A stretch of 64,000 nt of DNA, taken from NCBI GenBank assembly GCA_030278955.1, contig JAOANR010000003.1, positions 18,251,050 through 18,315,049 of the forward strand. Reading direction: 5' to 3'. The position numbers were made by a program, and so were the translations under genes. The DNA is from Hygrophila difformis. Lineage: Eukaryota; Streptophyta; Magnoliopsida; Lamiales; Acanthaceae. Shown in pieces: positions 1-11,169 of the stretch (its first letter is position 1; each line of letters begins with the position of its first letter). Below the pieces are notes generated by a model. It did no database searches and was not told the DNA's origin. It saw only the letters and a list, made by a program, of their open reading frames with translations.

Positions 1-183
1 ACAAAAAATAACTAATAAACATATAATTAGACCCTATGCTGTTATTGCAAAGATACTTATCAATTCACTCAAATCTCATCATCAAAGAGGCTCATTATAG
101 AGAATTGTCCTTTCAGATTTATAAAGTTCGGTGTTCACTGTTCATTGTTGCAGAAAATAGTTAAATGAACCTAAGTACCTAAC
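1..183 (-). other. RTEL1 intron 2 (partial)
   Basis: Follows the exon 2 donor. I see no further helicase exon here; the next exon should lie beyond the left edge. Confidence 0.55.
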
Positions 184-1180
184 CTGTACTTGCATCTCCT
201 CAGCTCTTGAATCACTTGCTTTATTTGGCTGTGGGTACGTGATGTGTAAATTATTTTAGGATACAAAGAAGATGGAATCTGTGACAATTCATCATCTGAA
301 TCCAAACTTCTTCTTGACTTATCCTGACTACCTCTTGTATGATTCCTTTCAGTCCGACCTCTTGAAAATTCCCCCAAACTTCTCCTCCAAGCCAATGTAG
401 CACATAAGAGGCATAATGTCTTTCCGGTTCCAGTTGGGCTCTCCAATAGTGCATTGCATTTCTGCAAAAGAAAACAGTTGAACGTATTTCAAGGTAAAAC
501 TGATTAACCCTGATGGCACCACAAGTATATAGGAGTACTATATATTTGAGGGGATCCAAATAAGTATGTGGTGCAGAATCAACAAGAAAAGTTAGGAATT
601 TGAAATGGACGAGTTCAAGAAAAGAAATTTCCGCTGCATGACATAAGTCAGAGACCCAGATAAATCCAATTCAAATCCGAAAGTAACATAGGTGACAGCA
701 GCAAACCAAAATCCAAAAATAAAGTTACAGGAATGACCACAACAAATGTTTTCCTCGAGAAAGTTTTTTTTTTTTTTTCTTTTTGGCACGGCTAAATTAC
801 ATTATTGATCACATGTACGCAAAATCAATATGCAAAATAGGATGACATGTGCTTGATACACGATTATGTATACATAAACCCGGTCGACATGGCTGCTACG
901 TTTTTACAATACAGAAACAAACAACTATTCTCGGTTAACTTATCCCTCCAAATTTGCGAACACTATAATAGAATGAGAATCACGTCCGGGACCCAAAATT
1001 AAACTAATTGTCTCCACCGTGAACACGGTAAATAAAATAATAACCAAAGAAAAATGACGCAATTTAGAATCTGCATACGTCTTGAAGAGACTGGATGACT
1101 TTTTCCATATAAACAAGCTGGCAATCGTAAGCCTTGTATGGGAAATCCACATCGATTCCCCGGATTGTGTAAGTCGGCAT
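184..1180 (-). CDS. RTEL1: RTEL1-type DNA helicase, first two coding exons (partial)
   Basis: Two exons on the minus strand encode the N-terminus of a RAD3/XPD-family helicase of the RTEL1 type, which dismantles D-loops and G-quadruplexes at telomeres and recombination intermediates in the nucleus. Exon 1 is 1180-1079 (34 codons, starting MPTYTIRGIDVDFPY and ending at a GT donor). Exon 2 is 461-184, preceded by a TTTTGCAG acceptor and followed by an AG|GTTAGG donor; the two join in phase 0. Exon 2 carries the Walker A motif ESPTGTGKT about 8 residues in, and the motif Ia-like stretch YTSRTHSQIKQVIQEL. The Fe-S region, DEAH box and C-terminal half lie beyond the left edge. The start is the first ATG matching the RTEL1 N-terminus; upstream in-frame sequence to 1330 has no ATG. 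Family call is from recalled conservation; FANCJ is less likely because the N-terminus matches RTEL1. Confidence 0.85.
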
Positions 1181-1514
1181 TCTGAATGCTATGAGACCTT
1201 CTGCTGCAGGATTGGAGTAGCCAATCAATTGAGGAAACCCTAACACCCCTTTAACTTGAGGGACATCCACAAGGATGCCACTAGCATTCTCAATCTTGGT
1301 ACAGATTTTTGCTGCGGAGTTGGCGTTCAAGTGAAGAAACCCTAAATTACTCTTCTATGGTGATTCCCGCCACTTTTTATTTTAGTTTCTTGAAGAAGCC
1401 ATTCTAAACGCGCCGTCTAGCCCCTTAAACGGGTAGGTAATGGATCCAATCATTTTGCTCCATAATCTCAAATACCACTAATCCACTATTACATTTCGCA
1501 TCTCATCTAATTTA
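1181..1514. other. RTEL1 5' flank / presumed 5' UTR and promoter
   Basis: No separate gene or clear promoter motif is seen. An in-frame extension of the RTEL1 exon (to 1330) lacks an ATG and is taken as 5' UTR. Confidence 0.4.
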
Positions 1515-1852
1515 GAGGTGTTTGTTTTGCATTTTGGGACAGATTATCTGATTATTACCTTTGCAAAACGATTTGTGTACTAACTTCTAATAATCTATTA
1601 TTTGCGTTTTGAGGGAATGAAAACGCTATTTTCTTGCAGTTACAATTTGGTGCTGCAAGAAAATTGCGTTTAGCTAAAAATAGATTTTACTATATTTGTT
1701 ACCTTTTGAGGTAATGAAAAATGCAAATCCAAACACTTTTTTAATGATTATCTGATTATTGCGTTTTGAAACAACATAAACTCATCCAAACACATAATTT
1801 TCTACAGCACGTTTTGTTACAGCAATTATCTGATTATCCGTTTTCTAAATGC
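1515..1852. mobile_element. MITE copy C, right end missing
   Basis: Starts GAGGTGTTTG after TTA (1512-1514) and shares its interior (the TTTGCGTTTTGAGGGAATGA stretch, then AGATTTTACTATAT, then ATTATCTGATTATCCG) with the two copies downstream. It stops at TTTTCTAAATGC, about 40 bp short of the expected right inverted repeat, exactly where the next copy begins. Confidence 0.7.
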
Positions 1853-1855
1853 TTA

Positions 1856-2646
1856 GAGGGTGTTTGTTTGTGCGTTTTGGGACAGATTATCTGATTATTG
1901 CGTTTGCAAAACGCAAATAATTAGAGGGTGTTTGTTTGTGCGTTTTGGGACAGATTATCTGATTATTGCGTTTGCAAAACGCAAATAATCAGTTAATCAT
2001 GTTTGTGTACTAACTTCTAATAATCTATTATTTGCGTTTTGAGGGAATGAAAATGTTATTTTCTTGCTTCTACAATTTGGTGCTGCAAGAAAATTGCGTT
2101 TAGCTAAAAATAGATTTTACTATATTGTTGCTTTTTGAGGTAATGAAAAACGCAAATCCAAACACTTTTTAATAATTATCAGATTATTGTGATTTGAAAC
2201 AGCATAAATCCATCCAAACACTTAATTTTCTACAGCACGTTTTGTTACAGCAATTATCTGATTATCCGTTTTCTAAACGCTGCAGCACTTTTTAAAACGC
2301 GCATCCAAACACCCTCTTAGTTAATCCTGTTTGTGTACTAACTTCTAATAATCTATTATTTGCGTTTTGAGGGAATGAAAACACTATTTTTCTTGCAGCT
2401 ACAATTTGGTGCTGCAAGAAAATTGCGTTTAGCTAAAAATAGATTTTACTATATTGTTACCTTTTGAGGTAATGAAAAACGCAAATGCAAACACTTTTTA
2501 ATGATTATCTGATTATTGCGATTTGAAACAGCATAAACTCATTCAAACACTTAATTTTCTACAGCACGTTTTGTTACAACAATTATCTGATTATCCATTT
2601 TTCTAAACGCTGCAGCACTTTTTAAAACGCACATCCAAACACCCTC
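1856..2646. mobile_element. PIF/Harbinger-like MITE copy A, split by copy B
   Basis: Terminal inverted repeats GAGGGTGTTTG and CAAACACCCTC, flanked by TTA at 1853-1855 and 2647-2649. The TTA target and the GGGTGTTTG ends fit Tourist-type MITEs mobilised by PIF/Harbinger transposase. Its sequence runs 1856-1920, is interrupted by copy B, and resumes at 2317; removing copy B and one TTA restores an alignment colinear with copy B itself. Confidence 0.75.
1924..2316. mobile_element. PIF/Harbinger-like MITE copy B, nested in copy A
   Basis: A complete 393-bp element with perfect 11-bp terminal inverted repeats GAGGGTGTTTG/CAAACACCCTC and TTA duplications at 1921-1923 and 2317-2319. It encodes no protein. 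Confidence 0.85.
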
Positions 2647-2649
2647 TTA

Positions 2650-2747
2650 GTGGATGCTTGGATAAGCGAAATAGATTAATTGAAAAAGTCGTTTTGAAAA
2701 CGCATAATCAGATAATCACTTTTCTTACCACTTATCCAAACATCCTC
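2650..2747. mobile_element. Short TTA-flanked MITE
   Basis: About 98 bp with inverted ends GTGGATGCTTGGATAAGCG and CACTTATCCAAACATCCTC, flanked by TTA at 2647-2649 and 2748-2750. Related in ends but not in interior to the copies just left of it. Confidence 0.6.
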
Positions 2748-2750
2748 TTA

Positions 2751-3094
2751 ATATAGTGTTTCAAAAGCGTTTTTAAAACGCAGTAATCATATAATCACTT
2801 CATATAAACAAACATTCCAAAAACAAAATAGTGTTTCATACTATATAATTATACAAATCCAACAATATCTCATTTAACTAGTTTTTTTAACCCGCGTGTT
2901 GCGCACTGGCATGTTACTTTCTTTCTTATAATAAATAGAACTAATAATTTTTAATTGAATGATCAAAATAAATACATAGAAGTTTAGAATTTAGAATTCA
3001 TAATTAATGATAGTTTTAAATTGTGCTAGTTTTGAGTAATAGTTTAAAGATTAGGGTTCGAAAGTTAAAAATATTTTTTATTTATCTGACTTCA
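2751..3094. other. AT-rich intergenic DNA
   Basis: No gene is seen. It includes CCCGCGTGTTGCGCAC near 2891-2906, which resembles a Helitron 3' end read on the minus strand (see findings). Its last five bases, CTTCA (3090-3094), are the left target duplication of the Copia element. Confidence 0.5.
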
Positions 3095-3932
3095 TGACAG
3101 GCCCAATCAGAATATGTAAACCCTGTAAGAGTTGTTTGAGCGATGTCTCAACAACCAGCAAAATACAACCAGAGGCAAACACAAGAAACAGAGTGCGGAA
3201 TGAAAATAAGAACACAAGGAATTTGATCACCCAGTTCGATCCACTGATCTACATCTGGGGGCACCAAGCCAGGGATTCCACTAGATCTCCACCAAACTGA
3301 TTGAACAAGAGTCAACCACACCTTACATACCCTTACATTCCAATGAACTCTCCTATCTACCCAAATAGACTAGGAAGAACACAAGGGAGCATCAACTATC
3401 TACCCAAATGCAAGCAATTCACCGGCAGGTACTAAGGTGGTGTTTGATGAACCTAGCTAATCAATCAAATTAAGCTCAAAGGTGCTAAGACACCTACAAT
3501 ACACACCGATTATGTTTACAAATCAATGATCTAAGAAATGCCTAAACACAATCCTAATTACCCCATAAAGAATGTAGAAGACACAACAGGTAAGGATATA
3601 CCAGCAGCAGGATGGTTGTTGGTGCCTTCTGCAAACAACGTAAACCAGGGGGTTTCCTTCAGCAGCTCTCAAAACGCCATAATCACAGCTCTTGAAGCCG
3701 TTAATTATCTGTGATTGCGGCTTCTCACTCACATACACCCTCAAGGACGAAGACAGGTATTTATATGGGTTTAAGGCCCATCTAAAACCCTCTAAGGCCT
3801 GCTAGGGGAAATGCCACGTCACTGTACTATCCTGTGCTTTTTCCAGTGAAGATAATAAAGCGTTGTTGACATGATGTTGCAACAACGGCCAAAATGACGA
3901 ACATCTTCACAATACTAAAAATATCCCTAACA
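3095..3932 (-). repeat. Copia-1 3' LTR
   Basis: 838 bp beginning TGACAGGCCC and ending CCCTAACA on the plus strand. It lacks about 12 bp near 3704 that are present in the other LTR at 11782-11795. Confidence 0.95.
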
Positions 3933-3947
3933 ATCTCCCCCTTTGTG
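3933..3947 (-). other. Copia-1 polypurine tract
   Basis: The minus strand reads CCACAAAGGGGGAGAT directly before the 3' LTR, the expected plus-strand DNA priming site for reverse transcription. Confidence 0.8.
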
Positions 3948-4287
3948 GAGATTATCGGGCCAAGTAGTCAAAACAGTGGAGAAAGCACAGACAGTCATAA
4001 TAATGAGCAGAGAGCAGCAGAATCTCAACAAGTAATCATGCCACTAACAATATGAGCTGAAGAAGAACAGGCATAGACAAAACATCCATTCATAAAAGAT
4101 ACCAATATCCATGAGAGTATTCAATAACAGCCCAGAGAAATATCCAAAATATCCACCAATACAGAAATCCAAAAAATCCAGAATATCCATAGTCTGAAAA
4201 CCAGAAATACAAAAGTTGTTCCAACATCAGTGAAACAATCAGCAATCCTGCAATCCTATCCACTGTCACTCCCCCTTACTTGGCAGA

Positions 4288-5958
4288 TCAGGGAGTACCC
4301 TCAGAATCATCCTCCCCCTCAGCTGGAGCATCAAAAGAGTGTGGAAGTAGGGCAACCAGCTTTCGAACCTTCCTCTTCAGGCCCATCTGCTTGTCATTCA
4401 GAATGCCTAGTTCCTTTTCAACCTGTTGCAGCTCAGTTCTGATGTGATCAACTAGAGCTGATCCAAGCTTCTGAGGCCCAAGCTTGAAGTCATTATGAAG
4501 ACCTTTAAACTTATCAGAGGGTAAGTGTTTCTTGACTTTAATGAAATTTTCATTAGAGGCAAGCAAGTGGCAGGAATGGGCAAATAGGGTTATGAGAGCA
4601 GGATAAGGCAATTGGGTATTCTTCTCAATTTTGTCATGAGAGAACCTCAACATATGCTTAATGATCAGGTAACCATAGTTAAGGATCTCAGGACATTCAT
4701 CAATGGAATACAAGAATTTACCCATGTGAGAACTAAGCTGGCTAGCATTGGATGTAGGTAAGAAATTGGAAGCACCAATCCTAAACAGACAATTGAATTT
4801 CATAGAAAGGTCTGAAGGACTCATAGCACGTCTACCAAAAGCATATTTCTTAGAGGCAGAAATAGTAGAGGCTATAGTAGCTAGCTCAACATTAAGCAGA
4901 TCAAAGGGGTTGTTCATATCAGTGTTGGTAGGAAGTTCCAACAACTCATTCAAAACAGATGGAGTAAATTCAAGCAACTCTCCACGAAGATAAATCTTAC
5001 AGTACCAAGGGGAAACAAGATCAAGGATATCAGGATGCAAATTGGCATAGAATTCACGAACAACAGTAGGAGAATAACGCTTAAGGGAAGTAGCCCAAAC
5101 AGAAAGATGTTTCTTCTCTAGATATTCAGAAAAACCAATCTGATCATAATATGGATGCACATAACATTCCTCAGATATGAAACCACGAGAGTGAAGGGTT
5201 TCCAAGGCATACCTTTCTCCATCAGCGGAGAAATACAGAGGAGAATGGGCATCGGATTCCTTGAGAACAGGGGCAGACTTCTTCTTAGGAGTGCCCTTCT
5301 TAGACTTCTTCTTCGAAGGTTGTTTGGACGGTGTCGGAACAGCCTTGCGCTTCCCTTTCTCACGAAGTGATCTCCTAATCTCATCCAGAGGAATATCATC
5401 AGTATCAACCCGAGATGGTTGTTCCTCAGTAGTTGGAACATCCTCAGTAGGCGACCCACCAAATGGAACTTGCTGTGCAGTCCCAGAGTGAGGTGGAGCA
5501 TTCAATTCAGGATCCAACATCAGCAACCCATCACCAGTTGCAACAGCCGAAGGTGAAAGAGGGGAACTGGCACCAGGAGGGACAGGAACGGACGGAGACG
5601 CACCGGGGGCAGGGACCGGAGGAGATGTCGAACTTCCAGCACCCGTATTAGGGTTTGCTGTTGTTGGAACATCCGCTTTTGGATCTGCGCCAACCGATGG
5701 AGTCTCAACATTGTCCGAGGGAGGTTGAGGGTTAGAACCCTTCTCAGTGTCAGGATGGACCTCCATATCCGCGTCATCAGGATCACCTGCAAAGTAATCA
5801 TCGATTGAAGCATCGACGTCTTTCTGAGCGTCTTGAAACTGATCATCCTCAGGCGATTGTGCAGCAAGTCGAGCCTTATAGAGTGAGTCATCAACGGCGA
5901 GTGGCTGGGCATCAACGACGTCATCGGGATTGATATTGGAGCTAGAGGGGGACGCCAT
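4288..5958 (-). CDS. Copia-1 third ORF (env-like position), plant transposon-protein domain
   Basis: An uninterrupted ORF downstream of pol. The frame is open from 6144 (618 aa), but I prefer the ATG at 5958 (MASPSSSNINPDD, 556 aa) because the upstream segment is low-complexity and preceded by a CTCTCTCCCCAG acceptor-like tract near 6020. The first half is acidic, proline- and serine-rich, then a basic Lys-rich patch (KKKSKKGTPKKKS, a possible nuclear signal). The second half, from SPLYFSADGERYALETL onward, includes REFYANLHPDI and resembles the putative plant transposon protein domain found in retroelement third ORFs. The C-terminus is a predicted coiled coil (VEKELGILNDKQMGLKRKV). No clear signal peptide or membrane anchor is seen, so 'env-like' refers to position only. 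Function unknown. Confidence 0.7.
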   Translation of the reverse strand: MASPSSSNINPDDVVDAQPLAVDDSLYKARLAAQSPEDDQFQDAQKDVDASIDDYFAGDPDDADMEVHPDTEKGSNPQPPSDNVETPSVGADPKADVPTTANPNTGAGSSTSPPVPAPGASPSVPVPPGASSPLSPSAVATGDGLLMLDPELNAPPHSGTAQQVPFGGSPTEDVPTTEEQPSRVDTDDIPLDEIRRSLREKGKRKAVPTPSKQPSKKKSKKGTPKKKSAPVLKESDAHSPLYFSADGERYALETLHSRGFISEECYVHPYYDQIGFSEYLEKKHLSVWATSLKRYSPTVVREFYANLHPDILDLVSPWYCKIYLRGELLEFTPSVLNELLELPTNTDMNNPFDLLNVELATIASTISASKKYAFGRRAMSPSDLSMKFNCLFRIGASNFLPTSNASQLSSHMGKFLYSIDECPEILNYGYLIIKHMLRFSHDKIEKNTQLPYPALITLFAHSCHLLASNENFIKVKKHLPSDKFKGLHNDFKLGPQKLGSALVDHIRTELQQVEKELGILNDKQMGLKRKVRKLVALLPHSFDAPAEGEDDSEGTP

Positions 5959-6167
5959 TGCAAGTGAGAATTCAAATTTCGCAAAGAATGGGGGAAACTG
6001 GAGAAATGCAGAGTCGACTGGGGAGAGAGAGAGTGGAGACGTGTTATGAGTAGTGGAGGTACCGGCAACCGTCTCAATCGGTGTAAAAGAATCTCCCCCT
6101 GGGCTTGGGCCTGGGCCTAGAGAATAAGAAACCAAGTAAAGCATTGGCCCGCCCGAGTCATGCCCAA

Positions 6168-9071
6168 TTAGTAAGAAAAACAGAGGCCCAAACTGCGCCT
6201 CAGGGACTCAAATCGAGATGTCTCCAAGTTCTTTGTGAGGATGTCTGCGAGTTGTTCCAATGACGAGAGATGCTGAATCTTGCATAAACCATCTTCAACC
6301 AAATTTCAGATGAAGTGAAATCGAATGTCAATGTGTTTACTCCGATTGTGTTGGAGTGGATTCCTGGAAATATTAATGGCACTGGTGTTATCACAGTGAA
6401 TAAGGAAATCATCCAAGGAAATACCATAATCCAGAAGCATTTGACGCATCCAAATCAATTGAGTACAACAATGAGCACCAGTAATATATTCAGCCTCCGC
6501 AGTAGATAAAGCAACAACATTTTGCTTACGAGAATACCAGCTGACTAAATTCTGTCCAAGATAAAAGCAACCACCAGTGGTTGATTTTCGGTCGTCAGAA
6601 CAACCAGCCCAGTCAGAGTCTGTATAACCAATTAGCTCCAATGAAGACCGTTTAGAATACCAGAGACCAAGGCCAGGAGTACCTTTAATATAACGAAGAA
6701 TCCGTTTCACAGCACGAAGGTGAGATTCCTTAGGATCAGATTGATATCGAGCACACAAACCAACACTGAAGGAGATATCCAGACGACTAGCAGTGAGATA
6801 TAAGAGACTTCCCATAATGCTTCGATACATTTTTTGATTAACAGAAACCCCAGATTCATCTTTGGTAATCTTGTCATGCTGACCAAGGGGTGATCTAGCA
6901 ATTTTGCAATCTTCCATTTTGAATTTCAGAAGCATGGTGCCAACATACTTCTCTTGATTAAGAAAAATCCCATCAGAAGTTTGCTTAATTTGTAACCCTA
7001 AGAAAAATGTGAGCTCACCCATCATACTCATCTCGAATTCAGTTTGCATGGAGTGTACAAAAGCAACTCGAAGATCATCTGAAGTAGAGCCAAAAACAAT
7101 ATCATCCACATAAATCTGTGCGACCAATAGATGGTTGTTTGTACGTTGTACGAACAATGTCTTATCAACATTACCACGCACATAGCCTTTATCCAAAAGA
7201 TATGTAGACAAGCGTTCATACCAGGCACGTGGAGCCTGCTTTAAACCATAAAGAGCACGCTTGACCTTATAAACATAGTCAGGATGATCAGGGCATTCAA
7301 AACCAAGGGGCTGAGACACATAGATATCTTCCTTGATGTAGCCATTCAGAAAGGCGGTTTTGATGTCCATTTGATACAATTTAAAACCAAGAGAGCAAGA
7401 GATAGCAAGTAATAATCTTACAGCCTCGATGCGAGCAACAGGAGCGAATGTCTCATCATAATCTAGACCTTCAATCTGATTAAAGCCTTGTGCAACTAAG
7501 CGAGCTTTATTGCGAATGATCTTCCCATGTTCATCAGTCTTGTTGCGAAAAACCCATTTAGTGCCAATGACATTCACACCAGTTGGTTGTTCCATCAACT
7601 CCCAAACATCATTGCGTTTAAATTGTAGCAATTCATCCTGCATGGCAGCTATCCAAAACTCATCTTGCAAAGCCTCGTTAGCATTCTTATGTTCAATAGA
7701 TGAAACAAAACAATGCATAATATGAAAGCACATATTTGCCAATTCAGAGATGTTTAGTTGATGACCTCGAGTCTGTCTAGGACCAGAGGGATCGCCAATG
7801 ATATCATCCTTAGAGTGATACTTAGGTGCTCGTGGACCACGTTTTGGACCTCTCCTTTTAGGAGAATCTGGAGCTGAAGGTTGTTCATCAGTTGTATCAA
7901 CAACCGGATCACCGTCTTCAGTATCAGAAACATCAATAGGATCGGAGGGAGGCATTATTTCAGGAGTTGCACTTGAGGAGACATGAGGAATAATCCGAAT
8001 TGGATCATCATCATCATCATGAGGAGAGACTGAGCCTGCAGAGAGATTAGCATCATCAAAGACAACATTAATAGTTTCAATAACCTTTGAAATTCTCTTC
8101 AAATAAACACAGTAGGCTCTTGAATCCACTGAATATCCCAAGAAAATAGCTTCATCAGATTTGGAATCGAATTTTTTGACAATAGTTCGATCCTTCAAAG
8201 CATAGCACAAACTTCCAAAGACATGAAGGTGAGAGGTGTTAGGAGTCTTTCCTCTCCAAATCTCATAAGGAGTAGTGGTTGTCTGAGGTCGCATGTACAC
8301 ACGATTAATGATGTAGCAAGAAATATTGACAGCTTCAGCCCAAAACCGTTTCCCAAGGTTACTAGCATGGAGAAGAGATCGAGCCATCTCCTGTAGAGTA
8401 CGGTTCTTACGCTCAACCACGCCATTCTGTTGTGGAGTGTGGGGGGCTGAATATTCATAAGCAATACCAAGGTTGTTGCAGAGTTGTGCGAACAACTGAT
8501 TTTCAAACTCTTTCCCATGATCAGATCGAATACGCCCTATCTTGAGATCCTTCTCAGCCATGATCTTTAAAGATAGCTTAGAGAACACTGACACAGCCTC
8601 ATCTTTGGATTTTAAGAAATCAACCCAAGTATAACGAGAGAAATCATCAACACATACAAAGATGTACCTCTTACCACCTAGGCTAGGCACTTCTGTTGGT
8701 CCCATCAAATCCATGTGCAACGGCTCAAGGCACCTTGTGGTCTGAATGGTATCCACTACTTTGTGAGAGGAGTGAATTTGTTTACCCTTAGTGCAAGCAC
8801 CACAGACTACATTGGCTTTGCTCTGTAGTTTGGGCAACCCTCGAACAACGCCAGATTTGCTGAGTTGGATAAGAGATTTATAGTTCATGTGCCCACACCT
8901 TTGATGCCACAACTTTGCTCTTTCAACCTGAGACAGAAAGACTGATTCCACAGCAGCCTTTAAGACATAACAATTGTTAGATGATCGAACTCCCTTAATA
9001 ACACAATTGTATGCGGGATCAATAACCATGCAATCTGCATCAGTGAAACCCACAAAAAAATTTCTCATCAC
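6168..9071 (-). pseudogene. Copia-1 pol: integrase, reverse transcriptase, RNase H (one nonsense codon)
   Basis: Open from 9071 to a TGA at 6306-6308 (921 codons), then the same frame continues to TAA at 6168. In order: GAG-pre-integrase zinc segment (LWHQRCGHMNYK, then CGACTKGK) near residue 55-100; integrase core with D (HMDLMGP), D (RSDHGKEF) and E (NGVVERKN) between about 115 and 220; reverse transcriptase starting VWELMEQP with catalytic YVDDIVFG near residue 650; RNase H from GYTDSDWAGCSDDRKS with STAEAEY. The stop falls right after KHIDIRFHFI, where family members continue with an arginine, so CGA to TGA is likely; the tail after it (LVEDGLCKIQHLSSLEQLAD) is still in frame. Entry into this frame from gag needs one base removed from a run of seven T at 9054-9060. 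Confidence 0.88.
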
Positions 9072-11122
9072 AAAGTTGGCTTATGGAAATTAGGTTTGTA
9101 GATAGATCAGCAACATAGTACACAGTAGTTAAGAACCCCATGTTTGCACCTTTTGTTTTCCCATATCCACAAATCTGGCTACGAGCACCATTTCCATAGA
9201 GTACTTCCCTACAATCAGATTCAATATAGTCAAGAAGAAAATCCTTTTTACCTGTCATATGTCGAGAGCAGCCACTGTCAAAGTACCACTTACCATCATT
9301 GGGTCCTTTCTGAGCCGAGAGTACAACGAGACACATCTTGGGGACGATCTTGGATTTAGGAATCCACATCATAGTAAGTTTGACCTGCTTCTGTAGTTCC
9401 AGCGATGGCCAAACAACCGGGCGACCACCAAGAAGATCTTGGGTAAGTCTTTGACAGAGTTGAACAGGATGACCCTGGAATTTACAATAAGGGCAGTCTT
9501 TGCTCTTCTTGGGGGACTCTGGAGAATCAACTTTTTCAGGCGCTTTGGATGAGCTGGTCTCAAGTGTACCTGCACGCACAAAGGTAGGTGCAGCTTTCTT
9601 GTTAGGTCTAGAATTGCGCTTGTATCCAATACCTTCTCTATTGGATGGTGATTTCCCTTGACTAATGATCTCATCCAGCTTGTCTTTGCCTTTAACCATG
9701 TTATCTATTTTCTGGGTCTTGGCAAGCAATGCAGTGTTTTCCTCCAATAGAGTATCTCTCTCAGTAGTCATAGTAACCAAAGATTCCTTGAGACTTGTGA
9801 TTTCAGCATCCTTCTCATCAATAAGAATCAGTAGATCTCCCTTCTGATCAAGCAATTTCTTGTTCTCTGCAACAGCAACAGCATGATCTTTTTTCACCGA
9901 TTCATAACCTGCAAGAAGTTCATCGTAGTCATACCTACTAGCATCACTGTCGGATTCATGAGACTCTGTATCAGACAAGTGTTTGGATAGAGTGTCATCG
10001 GTTGTTAGAACAACGTCTTTCACAGTGAAGGCTATCATCTCCTCATTCTCGCTGTCATCTCCTTCTTCCTTGGACGAACAACTGACCTCTCCATCACTTA
10101 AGGTAGCTTGAAGAGCTTTTCCAACCCTTCTCTTAGCAGTAGGGCATTCAGAGGCTTTATGACCAACACCTTCACAATCGTAACACTTTAAATTCTTGAA
10201 AGTTTCAGGTAATTCCATCTTCTTATAACCCTTCCTCTTATCATAGGAGTTGTCTGACTTATGCTTGGAAGGTTGTTCACGGTATGATGAAACACCTCGC
10301 TGATAACGTCCTTTATCATCTTTCTTGTAGTTCAGCTTCTTGGCTCTCTTGTCATGTAACATCCTTGCCAACTTCTTGGTTAGGTAAGCCTTCTCTTCAT
10401 TGTCGATGCACTGAATCTCATCTTCAACTTTGAAAGCTAGATTACGTGTAGGCTCCTCTTCCAAGTAGATCATTTCAAAAGTCTGAAGTGAACCAACCAA
10501 TGCTTCAAGAGTAAAGGATTTGGTCTTCTCAAGTTTTTCAAGAGTTGACACCTTAGATTGATATCTACGAGTAACTGTCCTCAGCATCTTCCTAACAAGC
10601 TTTGCATCATCATACTTCAACCCAAAAGATTGAGCTTCATTTACTAATTTCTTGAACCGAGCATGATAGGCAGCAATATTCTCATCTTCTTGCATCCGAA
10701 TACTATCAAAAGCAGATTCAATTCTCTGAAGCTTTAAGGCTTGAACATCAGCAGATCCTTCATAGGCTGCTTCCAAAGCAGTCCAGGCTTCATAAGCTGT
10801 CTCACAGTTCGAAATGATATGATATTGCGATTCATCCACAGAATTGAATAGACAATTCAACGCCGTGTTGTTCCCTTGTTCCTTGTTCGTCTGAGCAGCT
10901 GACATTTCTTCTTGAGTAGCAGGAACAAAAGTAGTAATGGCAGCAGAGGTTTCAGTAGCAGGCGTGCGGACATCTTTCATAGGTTGTTCCCAGGGTGTTA
11001 GAACAGCGTTCCAACATCTACACCAGTGTGCTTAAGAAAATCCTCATTCAATTCTTCCAGAATGGATAATTCGAACCATCAAACAGAGGAGGTCTCGAGA
11101 CAGAGCCACCTTCTCTATTCAT
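9040..11122 (-). pseudogene. Copia-1 gag-protease (N-terminus broken)
   Basis: The longest frame runs 10980-9040 (646 codons) and encodes a UBN2-type Copia Gag (YEAWTALEAAYEGSADVQAL, then IAAYHARFKKLV), two perfect CX2CX4HX4C zinc knuckles (CYDCEGVGHKASEC and CPYCKFQGHPVQLC), a coiled coil between them, and the aspartic protease motif WYFDSGCSRHMTG near residue 570. The natural start is probably the ATG at 11122, whose frame reads SRPPLFDGSNYPFWKN before a TGA (again where family members have arginine), followed by a frameshift before 10980. The frame ends at 9040 because of the T-run frameshift into pol. Gag would form the cytoplasmic virus-like particle. Confidence 0.85.
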
Positions 11123-11148
11123 ATTGGACCGGACTCAGCTAAACGTTA

Positions 11149-11167
11149 GAGCCCTGCTCTGATACCA
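11149..11167 (-). other. Copia-1 primer-binding site (tRNA-Met)
   Basis: The minus strand reads TGGTATCAGAGCAGGGCTC two bases inside the 5' LTR; TGGTATCAGAGC is the standard complement to the 3' end of plant initiator tRNA-Met. Confidence 0.9.
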
Positions 11168-11169
11168 AT

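Noticed and set aside
5118..5501. 127-codon and similar overlapping frames within Copia-1 ORF3
   Set aside because: Alternative-frame shadows of the third ORF.
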